A stretch of 6,691 bases of DNA from DATIHT01 sp035480415 (GCA_035480415.1 DATIHT010000041.1:1-6691), one strand, 5' to 3'; counted from the first letter of the stretch, positions 1-4,945 are shown. Program-made: numbers and translations. Notes: generated from the letters alone by a model not told the origin.

Positions 1-35
1 TGGATATTTAAAATTGGACATTTGAAATTAAAGAT
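1..35. repeat. Degenerate 7-base tandem array before the solute-binding gene
   Basis: Five consecutive 7-base units fill positions 1-35, for example TGGATAT (1-7), TGGACAT (15-21) and TTGAAAT (22-28), running up to the ATG at 34. It resembles the arrays before other genes here. TAAAAT at 9-14 could also be a -10 box seven bases before the TTG at 22, but its -35 would lie outside the window. Confidence 0.45.
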
Positions 36-1308
36 GACAACTGTCCTTACTTTACTGATATCATCTTTTGTTCTCTCAGCATGTTCAATTCTGCCCGGTA
101 GCGGAAGTTCAAAAACAGTAAATTTGGAATACTGGGGTCTATGGGAATCTCAAAATACTGTCGAATCAGTAATTATTGATTACAAAAAGGTTAATCCCAA
201 CGTAAACATCACCTACAAAGTTAAAAGTCCGCAACAATATCGCGAGTCTCTCCAAAATCAAATTCAATCAGGAAGTGGGCCGGACATAATTACATTTCAC
301 AACACCTGGACTCCCATGATGAAGTCAGATCTCGATCCGGTCCCCTCAGACGTACTCTCGCAATCAGATCTTAAGAAGAACTATTACCCAACCGTTGCCA
401 ACGATCTAGTTTCTGGTGGAAAGCTAATGGGTGTTCCCCTGGAATACGATGGTCTTGCCCTCTACTACAACGAAGATATTCTAAAAGCAGCCGGAATTAC
501 CAGGCCTCCTTCAACCTGGACAGAATTTGCCAATGATGCAATTAAAATGACAGTAAAAGACCAAAGCGGCAATATAAGAACCGCAGGCGCAAGCGTCGGC
601 ACAGCTACAAATATTGATCATTTTTCCGATATTTTAGGCATGATGATTCTCCAAAACGGTGGTGACCTTAAATCTCCTGTGGATAAGCAAACCGCAGATA
701 CTTTGGAGTATTACACCAACTTTGCCAAAGGCAACAACAGAGTATGGGATGAAGCTCAGCCAAATTCTACAGTTGCTTTCACTGGCGGCAATTTGGCAAT
801 GTACTTTGCACCCTCTTGGAGGGCATTTGAAATCAAAAATGCTAATCCCCTGCTCAAGTTTAAAACTGCCCCGGTTCCGCAGCTCGAAGGCAATAAAGTT
901 ACCTGGGCCACCTATTGGGCAACAGGTGTAAATGCCAAAAGTGCTAACAAAAAAGAAGCTTGGGATTTTGTTAAATACTTAACACAAGACGATACACTAA
1001 CCAAAATGTATACCGAAGCAGCCAAAAGTCCTGGTAGATTTTTTGGTGAGCCGTATCCAAAAATCACACTTGCCCAAAAGCTAGCCTCAGATCCTATTGT
1101 GGGAGCTTTTATAACAGATGCTCCATATGCCCGCTCGTTTTCAATGGCGTCACGCACATTCGACAATGGCCTAAACGACCAGATAATCAAAGCCTATGAA
1201 GATGCAGTAAACATTACAATCAAAGGAACACCAGCTTCTGCTGCCCTCAAAACAGCAAGCCAAAATATCACAAACACACTCCAGAAATTTAACGCCCCGG
1301 CAAAATAG
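22..1308 (+). CDS. ABC transporter extracellular solute-binding lipoprotein (family 1, sugar type)
   Basis: This is probably the substrate-capturing lipoprotein of an ABC importer for a sugar or oligosaccharide, tethered outside the membrane. Seen: a signal peptide with lysines at residues 2 and 4, a hydrophobic core and the lipobox LSAC with Cys21, then a Ser/Gly-rich linker. The mature part has hallmarks of family 1 binding proteins: GPDIITFHNTW near residue 86, VPLEYDGLALYYNED near 138, PPSTWTEF near 161 and a C-terminal segment reading WATGVNAKSANKKEAWDFVK. The length of 428 residues is normal. The TTG at 22 is preferred because it supplies the positive n-region; the ATG at 34 would remove it. 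The frame is open to the left edge, so an upstream start cannot be excluded. No permease or ATPase gene follows, so partners must lie upstream or elsewhere. The exact substrate cannot be told. Confidence 0.88.
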   Translation: MKLKMTTVLTLLISSFVLSACSILPGSGSSKTVNLEYWGLWESQNTVESVIIDYKKVNPNVNITYKVKSPQQYRESLQNQIQSGSGPDIITFHNTWTPMMKSDLDPVPSDVLSQSDLKKNYYPTVANDLVSGGKLMGVPLEYDGLALYYNEDILKAAGITRPPSTWTEFANDAIKMTVKDQSGNIRTAGASVGTATNIDHFSDILGMMILQNGGDLKSPVDKQTADTLEYYTNFAKGNNRVWDEAQPNSTVAFTGGNLAMYFAPSWRAFEIKNANPLLKFKTAPVPQLEGNKVTWATYWATGVNAKSANKKEAWDFVKYLTQDDTLTKMYTEAAKSPGRFFGEPYPKITLAQKLASDPIVGAFITDAPYARSFSMASRTFDNGLNDQIIKAYEDAVNITIKGTPASAALKTASQNITNTLQKFNAPAK

Positions 1309-1342
1309 TCTTAATTGTTTTAGAAATTTAAACATTAAGATT
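1307..1342 (+). terminator. AT-rich stem-loop after the solute-binding gene, possible weak terminator
   Basis: TCTTAAT at 1309-1315 pairs perfectly with ATTAAGA at 1334-1340. Inside, after a one-base bulge, GTTT (1317-1320) pairs with AAAC (1330-1333), leaving a nine-base loop. The stem can extend outward by a G-U and an A-U pair, so the 5' arm includes part of the TAG stop. Only TTTC follows and the stem is AT-rich, so termination would be weak. Confidence 0.4.
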
Positions 1343-1371
1343 TCAATAAAAATTTAAAATTTAAAATTAAA
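1321..1371. repeat. AT-rich 7-base periodic array
   Basis: Units in a constant 7-base phase include AAAATTT at 1349-1355 and again at 1356-1362, AAAATTA at 1363-1369, and looser units back to about 1321. It partly overlaps the stem-loop. Low complexity alone could give some of this pattern, but the exact repeat of AAAATTT in phase supports a tandem origin. Confidence 0.4.
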
Positions 1372-1378
1372 ATGCCCT

Positions 1379-1407
1379 TTGACTTTACGCCAACCATTTT
1401 CTACTAT
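1379..1407 (+). promoter_or_regulatory. Promoter of the nucleotidyltransferase gene, predicted leaderless
   Basis: TTGACT at 1379-1384 (5 of 6 to the -35 consensus) is followed after 17 bases by TACTAT at 1402-1407 (4 of 6 to the -10 consensus, keeping its TA and AT ends). Seven bases separate the -10 box from the ATG, so the predicted start site falls on the A of the ATG at 1415. This also explains the TTG at 1379 as part of a -35 box rather than a start codon. Confidence 0.5.
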
Positions 1408-1414
1408 ACGCCAC

Positions 1415-2263
1415 ATGAATATCTCTCAAGCGATATTATCTACTCTCGCATACCACGACATCTTCGACTACCCGCTAAGGGCAGAAGAAATTCATACTTA
1501 TTTAATAGGGAAAAAATCAGATATAAAATCAATACTTTCCAGCCTTATCATTCTGGAGCTCAGCGGTAGAATCCTAAAACAAGGCTCTCTCTACGCCCTC
1601 AAAGGTCGCAAAAAACTCTTCACCATTAGAACTCAGCGTCAAAAATATTCCAAGTCTAAACTCAATCGTGCCTATTTTTATGCCACCCTGCTTACTTTAA
1701 TACCCACAATCAAAACTATTGCCGTCTCCGGTGCCCTTGCTATGCAAAATAGTCACAAGAGTGATGATATAGACTTTTTAATTATCACATCAAAAAATAC
1801 TCTCTGGACCACTCGCTTCTTTGCCAATTTAATCCTATTCCCGTTCAAGCGCAAACCCCAACTATCCTCTAGCCACTATTCTCTAGCCTCTAACAATCGT
1901 GCTTGCCTAAACCTGTTCCTCGACGAACAGGATTTAAAAATAAAGGAACAAAATCTATATACCGCCCACGAGCTTGCCCAACTAAAGATTCTCTACGACA
2001 AACAAAAGACCTATAGTCGTGTAATTAGAAGTAACAATTGGCTATTAAAGTTTCTTCCTAATTGGAAAATGTACAAATTAGAAAATGGAAAATGGAAAAT
2101 GGAAAATCTATCACTCCTAGAAATTTTGCTTAAGAAATTTCAATTGGCTTATATGAAGAGCAAAATTTCGACAGAGCGGATAGGGGACCACCAATTATTT
2201 TTTCACCCCGCAAATACGCAGGACTGGGTTTTAAGAGAATACAAAAAAAGAGTCAGAGAGTAA
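1415..2263 (+). CDS. Winged-helix plus nucleotidyltransferase-fold protein
   Basis: Residues 1-65 resemble a winged-helix domain: the segment LAYHDIFDYPLRAEEIHTYL near residue 11 and the wing-like GRILKQGSLYAL near 51. Residues 103-125 carry a DNA-polymerase-beta-like nucleotidyltransferase signature: VSGALAMQNS, then DDIDFLII with likely metal-binding Asp118 and Asp120. A later conserved-looking segment is ACLNLFLDEQDL. Such proteins occur in CPR genomes, but target and nucleotide are unknown to me. The ATG at 1415 (282 residues) is preferred over the in-frame TTG at 1379 (294 residues) because family homology appears to start there and because TTGACT at 1379 serves as a -35 box. There is no Shine-Dalgarno sequence. 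Two 7-base tandem arrays lie inside the coding sequence; one encodes a low-complexity Lys/Trp/Glu-rich stretch near residues 222-231. The gene is convergent with the next one. Confidence 0.8.
   Translation: MNISQAILSTLAYHDIFDYPLRAEEIHTYLIGKKSDIKSILSSLIILELSGRILKQGSLYALKGRKKLFTIRTQRQKYSKSKLNRAYFYATLLTLIPTIKTIAVSGALAMQNSHKSDDIDFLIITSKNTLWTTRFFANLILFPFKRKPQLSSSHYSLASNNRACLNLFLDEQDLKIKEQNLYTAHELAQLKILYDKQKTYSRVIRSNNWLLKFLPNWKMYKLENGKWKMENLSLLEILLKKFQLAYMKSKISTERIGDHQLFFHPANTQDWVLREYKKRVRE
1862..1896. repeat. Intragenic 7-base tandem array (CTA-initial units)
   Basis: Five 7-base units each begin with CTA: CTATCCT (1862), CTAGCCA (1869), CTATTCT (1876), CTAGCCT (1883) and CTAACAA (1890). The period is 7, not a multiple of 3, so the repeat is at DNA level. 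It encodes a serine-rich stretch between the catalytic motif and the conserved ACLNLFL segment. Confidence 0.6.
2063..2107. repeat. Intragenic 7-base tandem array (AATGGAA units)
   Basis: AATGGAA occurs three times exactly, at 2084, 2091 and 2098, with degraded units in the same phase before it (ATTAGAA at 2077, TGTACAA at 2070). Because 7 is not a codon multiple, each unit is read in a different frame, producing the low-complexity segment LENGKWKMEN. Confidence 0.65.
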
Positions 2264-2301
2264 ATCTCTACTTAGGTTCAGCTTTCCAATAAAGTAGAAG
2301 A

Positions 2302-2679
2302 TTAGTTACCAGATTCCAGCTCAGCTCTTTTTCGAGCTCTCTTAGCTTCTCTTGCATCAACAGCAGCTTTCGCAATTTCGGTTCTTCTCTGGGGAGTAAG
2401 TTTTGCGGCTCTTGCCAAACCACCCAATCGACGAATGTCCTCAGTAGTAGGTTTGAAGGTAATACGACCACCTATTACAGCAAACGGATTTTGTCCTTCA
2501 GGCAAAGGGAACAAGTGATCAGAATTACTTTCAATGGCATTTGAAAGGAAATTAGCTAAACTATCCCCATCAAAACCTTTATCTGCAGTTATATTTCGAA
2601 TTATACCAAGTAACCTTTGTTCAGCAGGCGATATCGATGTGTTTTCAAAATTATGTCTTGATCTAGGATCGCGGTCCAT
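2302..2679 (-). CDS. Small hypothetical protein with a basic alanine/arginine-rich tail
   Basis: A 125-residue protein I do not recognise as a named family. The N-terminal part (about 1-70) is mixed and may fold into helices: AEQRLLGIIRNITADKGF, then DSLANFLSNAI. The C-terminal third is highly charged and probably helical: RRLGGLARAAKLTPQRR near 83-99, then EIAKAAVDAREAKRARKR near 101-118. This GG-x-ARA-x-KLTP-x-RR-x-EIA pattern recurs at the ends of many small bacterial proteins and suggests nucleic-acid or ribosome contact, but that is inference. No signal peptide or membrane segment is visible. Support for being real: its own good promoter, exclusive use of the interval and sensible composition. 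It is divergent from pyrG and convergent with the nucleotidyltransferase gene. There is no Shine-Dalgarno sequence; the mRNA leader is predicted to be 0-4 bases. Confidence 0.72.
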   Translation of the reverse strand: MDRDPRSRHNFENTSISPAEQRLLGIIRNITADKGFDGDSLANFLSNAIESNSDHLFPLPEGQNPFAVIGGRITFKPTTEDIRRLGGLARAAKLTPQRRTEIAKAAVDAREAKRARKRAELESGN

Positions 2680-2688
2680 AGCTGCGAA

Positions 2689-2717
2689 ATTTTACTCTTT
2701 CTGCTCGCACTTGACAA
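2689..2717 (-). promoter_or_regulatory. Promoter of the minus-strand small gene, near-leaderless
   Basis: On the minus strand, TTGTCA (2717-2712) lies 17 bases before TAAAAT (2694-2689); each matches consensus at 5 of 6 positions. Only nine bases separate the -10 box from the ATG ending at 2679, so the start site falls within about four bases of the start codon. The -35 overlaps the pyrG -35 on the other strand. Confidence 0.65.
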
Positions 2718-2747
2718 CTCAATTCCAGCTTTGAGAAAATACTAGCG
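2711..2747 (+). promoter_or_regulatory. pyrG promoter with start site at GGGC
   Basis: A perfect TTGACA -35 (2711-2716) is followed by an extended -10: TG at 2732-2733, one base, then GAAAAT at 2735-2740 (4 of 6), with an 18-base spacer. The seventh base after the -10 is G2747, the first G of GGGC (2747-2750). GGGC is the initially transcribed sequence used for CTP-sensitive reiterative transcription at Bacillus subtilis pyrG. The exact start site is a prediction; G2745 is the alternative. Confidence 0.65.
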
Positions 2748-2804
2748 GGCGCCTCTAATTTTAGAGCGCTTGTCCCCCGTAGCTTTTGCAAAGGGGGATT
2801 TTTA
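2747..2804 (+). promoter_or_regulatory. pyrG leader: candidate CTP-sensing reiterative-transcription attenuator
   Basis: The predicted 58-base leader begins GGGC. A first bulged hairpin pairs GCGC (2749-2752) with GCGC (2766-2769) and TCTA (2754-2757) with TAGA (2762-2765). A second hairpin sits directly before the start codon. Its pyrimidine arm TCCCCC (2773-2778) is perfectly complementary to a run of G, as needed if low CTP makes RNA polymerase stutter at GGG and add G residues, which could then pair with that arm and block the terminator. All parts of the B. subtilis pyrG logic are present: GGGC start, C-rich 5' terminator arm, T run. That this works here is inference. Confidence 0.55.
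2773..2803 (+). terminator. Intrinsic-terminator-like hairpin overlapping the pyrG Shine-Dalgarno
   Basis: TCCCCC (2773-2778) pairs with GGGGGA (2793-2798), five G-C pairs plus one A-U pair, around a 14-base interior that may itself close GC over TTTT over GC. Five T (2799-2803) follow, then the ATG at 2805. The 3' arm AAGGGGG (2791-2797) is also the only clear Shine-Dalgarno sequence in the window, seven bases before the ATG, pairing with the 16S tail with one G-U wobble. Folding would therefore both terminate transcription and hide the ribosome site. Confidence 0.6.
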
Positions 2805-4433
2805 ATGGTCAGAACAAAATATATCTTCGTTTCAGGTGGAGTCATTTCCGGAATCGGGAAGGGGATTGCCACCTCAGCTTTAGCTCTTCTTCTTAAATCC
2901 CGCGGCTTTTCGGTAACAGCCATGAAGGCCGACCCGTATCTCAATGTGGACGCAGGCACACTAAACCCAATCGAACATGGCGAGGTATTTGTACTCGACG
3001 ACGGTATGGAATGCGACCAGGATCTGGGCAATTATGAAAGATTCCTCGATCAATCGCTAAACGCCACAAATTACATGACCACCGGTCAGGTGTTCAAATC
3101 GGTAATAGACCGTGAACGTGCACTAGGCTACGAAGGCAAAACAGTAGAATTTTTCCAGCATCCACCGGAAGAAATCATAAACAGAATTAAAAGGTGTGCA
3201 AAGAAAAACAAAGCCGAAATTGTAATCCTGGAGGTTGGGGGCACAGTAGGGGAATACCAGAATTTATTGTTCCTGGAAGCCAATCGCCTGCTAAAGTTGA
3301 AAAATCCGCGCGATGTTTTGCATATTCACGTAACTTATTTGCCAATCCCCTCATCAATAGGGGAAATGAAGTCCAAACCGGCCCAAATGTCTATCCAGCA
3401 ACTTGGTCAGTCTGGTATCCAGCCGGATTTTGTCCTTGCAAGGTCTCAGGTGGCAGTAGACGAAAAAAGAAAAGGTAAAATCGCAATTGCTGTCGGCCTA
3501 AGCCAGGAAGACATCATTTCCGCACCAGACGTCGAAAGTATCTATCAGGTTCCTCTTAATTTTGAAAATCAGGATCTTTCCAACAAAATTCTTAAAAAGC
3601 TAAACATTAAACCAAGAAAGAAAGATTTATCAGAATGGAAAACTACAGTCAATTCTATGCTCACCGCCAAAAAGCAGGCTAAAATCGCCATGGTTGGCAA
3701 ATACTTTGCAACCGGAGACTTCACATTGTCCGATGCCTATCTTTCGGTTATCGAATCGGTAAAACACGCATCTGCAAGGTTCGACATCAAACCCAAAATG
3801 GTTTGGATAGACAGTGCCCAAATAGAAAAAGAGGGGACTGCAATACTAAAAGGCTACGATGGCATTATTGTCCCCGGCGGTTACGGCTCAAGAGCAGTAG
3901 AGGGCATCATCCAAAGCATTAAATTTGCACGAGAAACGGGTACTCCGTATTTCGGTCTTTGTTATGGCATGCAACTGGCAGCTATAGAATTTGCCCGCGA
4001 TGTTTGCGGTTTTAAAGATGCCAACACCACAGAAATAGATAAAAAGACCAAAAACCCTGTAATTCACGTTATGGATTCCCAAAAAGACAACGTTGGCAAA
4101 ATGCATTTTGGCGGAACTCAGCGCCTGGGCGCCTGGGAGTTCAAAGCCACCAAAGATACTAAGTTTGCCAAAGCCTACAAAACACTAACAGGTTCTGAAA
4201 GACACAGGCACAGATACGAGTTTAACAACAAATACAGAAAAATCTTCGAACAAAAAGGCTTTCAGATTGCAGCAACAACCAAAGACGGCAATTTGGTCGA
4301 ATCACTAGAACTTAAAGACCATCCATTTTTCATCGGTGTCCAGTTCCACCCCGAACTTAAATCCCGCCCCCTAAATCCTCACCCTCTCTATCTCGCCTTC
4401 ATGGAAGCAGTTGCCAAAAGCATCACCACTTGA
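2805..4433 (+). CDS. pyrG: CTP synthase (glutamine-hydrolysing)
   Basis: It converts UTP, ATP and glutamine to CTP, the last step of pyrimidine nucleotide synthesis, in the cytoplasm as a tetramer. At 542 residues it is full length (E. coli 545). The amidoligase domain (about 1-275) shows the P-loop GGVISGIGKGI (11-21), KADPYLNVDAGT (41-52), HGEVFVLDDG (58-67), catalytic metal ligands Asp73 and Glu143, and KSKPAQ (189-194). The class I glutamine amidotransferase domain (about 290-540) has PGGYGSR (357-363), nucleophile Cys386 in GLCYGMQ, and His515/Glu517 in QFHPE. Oddity: residues 149-153 read GEYQN instead of GDIES, so the residue matching E. coli Glu149, implicated in CTP inhibition, is Gln152. 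The ATG follows a clear Shine-Dalgarno sequence. The TGA stop lies within the -35 box of the groE promoter. Expression is probably controlled by the leader attenuator. Confidence 0.97.
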   Translation: MVRTKYIFVSGGVISGIGKGIATSALALLLKSRGFSVTAMKADPYLNVDAGTLNPIEHGEVFVLDDGMECDQDLGNYERFLDQSLNATNYMTTGQVFKSVIDRERALGYEGKTVEFFQHPPEEIINRIKRCAKKNKAEIVILEVGGTVGEYQNLLFLEANRLLKLKNPRDVLHIHVTYLPIPSSIGEMKSKPAQMSIQQLGQSGIQPDFVLARSQVAVDEKRKGKIAIAVGLSQEDIISAPDVESIYQVPLNFENQDLSNKILKKLNIKPRKKDLSEWKTTVNSMLTAKKQAKIAMVGKYFATGDFTLSDAYLSVIESVKHASARFDIKPKMVWIDSAQIEKEGTAILKGYDGIIVPGGYGSRAVEGIIQSIKFARETGTPYFGLCYGMQLAAIEFARDVCGFKDANTTEIDKKTKNPVIHVMDSQKDNVGKMHFGGTQRLGAWEFKATKDTKFAKAYKTLTGSERHRHRYEFNNKYRKIFEQKGFQIAATTKDGNLVESLELKDHPFFIGVQFHPELKSRPLNPHPLYLAFMEAVAKSITT

Positions 4434-4457
4434 CAACGCCTAAAATTTTGCTAGAAT
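4430..4457 (+). promoter_or_regulatory. groESL operon promoter
   Basis: TTGACA at 4430-4435 is a perfect -35 and overlaps the pyrG TGA stop (4431-4433). After 16 bases comes TAGAAT (4452-4457, 5 of 6), preceded by the extended element TGC (4449-4451). The predicted start site is near 4461-4464, inside the CIRCE-like operator. No terminator separates pyrG from this promoter, so some read-through into groES is likely. Confidence 0.75.
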
Positions 4458-4458
4458 G

Positions 4459-4485
4459 TTAGCAGTCGCAATGCATTACTGCTTG
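4459..4485 (+). promoter_or_regulatory. CIRCE-like HrcA operator (variant core)
   Basis: TTAGCAGTC (4459-4467), nine bases, then TACTGCTTG (4477-4485) reproduce the 9-N9-9 layout of CIRCE, whose consensus is TTAGCACTC-N9-GAGTGCTAA. The left half matches at 8 of 9. The inverted core is AGCAGT/ACTGCT instead of AGCACT/AGTGCT, changed in both arms so symmetry is kept. Its place over the transcription start of groES is the usual CIRCE position and implies repression by HrcA, relieved on heat or unfolding stress. No hrcA gene is in the window. Confidence 0.62.
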
Positions 4486-4578
4486 CGCTTTTTGCCCAAA
4501 AAGGCTAGAATTCTGTCTCTGCCCAAAATCTAAAATAGGTTGTCATGATACATGACACCTGATACTTGATACACTAAA
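4464..4578 (+). other. groES leader with small hairpin and direct repeat
   Basis: About 115 bases of untranslated leader. CTTTTT (4488-4493) and AAAAAG (4498-4503) form a 6-bp hairpin with a GCCC loop, and TGCCCAAAA occurs twice (4493-4501, 4520-4528). A second TAGAAT at 4506-4511 has only a poor -35 (TTGCGC, 4483-4488). No Shine-Dalgarno sequence precedes groES. Confidence 0.4.
4545..4572. repeat. 7-base tandem array directly before groES
   Basis: Four consecutive units fit the pattern NTGAYAC: ATGATAC (4545), ATGACAC (4552), CTGATAC (4559) and TTGATAC (4566). The array ends six bases before the groES ATG, in the place where a ribosome binding site would normally be. Confidence 0.7.
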
Positions 4579-4872
4579 ATGCTTAAACCTTTATCCGGAT
4601 ACGTACTAATAGAACCAGCACCAAAAGAAACTAAAACCGCAAGTGGAATTCTGCTTCCCGATTCTGCCGAAGAAAAACCTCAAGAAGGCAAAGTTATAGC
4701 TTGTGGAGACAGCATTTTCGAACACGGAAAAGAAGTCGAATGCCCTGTAAAAGTAGGGGATAAAGTTGTCTACAAAAAATGGGGCGGCAACGAAGTTAAG
4801 GTCGAAGGTAAAGACATGATGCTAATCAAATTCGAAGATTTAATGGCAATCGTAACGAAAGGTGGTAATTAG
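4579..4872 (+). CDS. groES: Co-chaperonin GroES (Hsp10)
   Basis: It forms the heptameric lid that caps the GroEL folding chamber in the cytoplasm. It is 97 residues, identical in length to E. coli GroES. Visible features: the N-terminal core strand KPLSGYVLIEP (3-13), the mobile loop at about 16-33 with the GroEL-binding hydrophobic tripeptide ILL (24-26) in SGILLPD, the segment EGKVIACG (36-43), and the C-terminal strands ending MMLIKFEDLMAIV. It is first in the operon after a strong promoter and CIRCE-like operator, with groEL 73 bases downstream. There is no Shine-Dalgarno sequence; a 7-base tandem array lies just upstream instead. The ATG is the only sensible start, giving the family's normal N-terminus. 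Confidence 0.97.
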   Translation: MLKPLSGYVLIEPAPKETKTASGILLPDSAEEKPQEGKVIACGDSIFEHGKEVECPVKVGDKVVYKKWGGNEVKVEGKDMMLIKFEDLMAIVTKGGN

Positions 4873-4873
4873 G

Positions 4874-4945
4874 CAATCAGGTATTTAGGTAACCGGGATA
4901 CTATTCCCGATAACCCGATAACCCAATAACCCAATAACCTACAAA
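4874..4945. repeat. 8-base periodic array filling the groES-groEL gap, with inverted halves
   Basis: Nine 8-base steps exactly fill the 72 bases up to the groEL ATG. Clear units are CCCGATAA at 4906 and 4914 and CCCAATAA at 4922 and 4930. The earlier units TATTTAGG (4882) and TAACCGGG (4890) look like the reverse complement of the same motif, so the two halves face each other and fold: CGGGA (4894-4898) pairs with TCCCG (4905-4909) around a six-base loop, with GGT (4888-4890) able to pair with ACC (4913-4915). Confidence 0.65.

Noticed and set aside
1372..1569. A 65-codon frame starting at the ATG right after the AT-rich array, considered as the true start of the nucleotidyltransferase gene through a frameshift
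   Set aside because: The other frame starts cleanly at 1415 with a family-like N-terminus and a well placed promoter. No frameshift is needed.
2267..2298. A bidirectional terminator between the convergent genes: TCTACTT (2267-2273) with AAGTAGA (2292-2298)
   Set aside because: The 7-bp stem is AT-rich with an 18-base loop and no T run on either strand, so it is too weak to call.
2815..2870. The P-loop GGVISGIGKGI considered as a defective Walker A
   Set aside because: CTP synthases normally have this form, so it is not an anomaly.
2663..3031. A minus-strand 122-codon frame over the pyrG start
   Set aside because: It overlaps the conserved N-terminus of pyrG, the promoter region and the start of the better supported minus-strand gene. 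It has no recognisable features.
4431..4433. TGA as a possible glycine or tryptophan codon
   Set aside because: pyrG ends at its normal family length here, and read-through would reach a TAG eight codons later.
4483..4511. A second groES promoter, TTGCGC-17-TAGAAT
   Set aside because: The -35 matches only 3 of 6 positions, and the upstream promoter is far better and carries the CIRCE-like site.
4545..4945. Short repeats considered as a CRISPR array
   Set aside because: Units are 7-8 bases, contiguous and degenerate, with no spacers.
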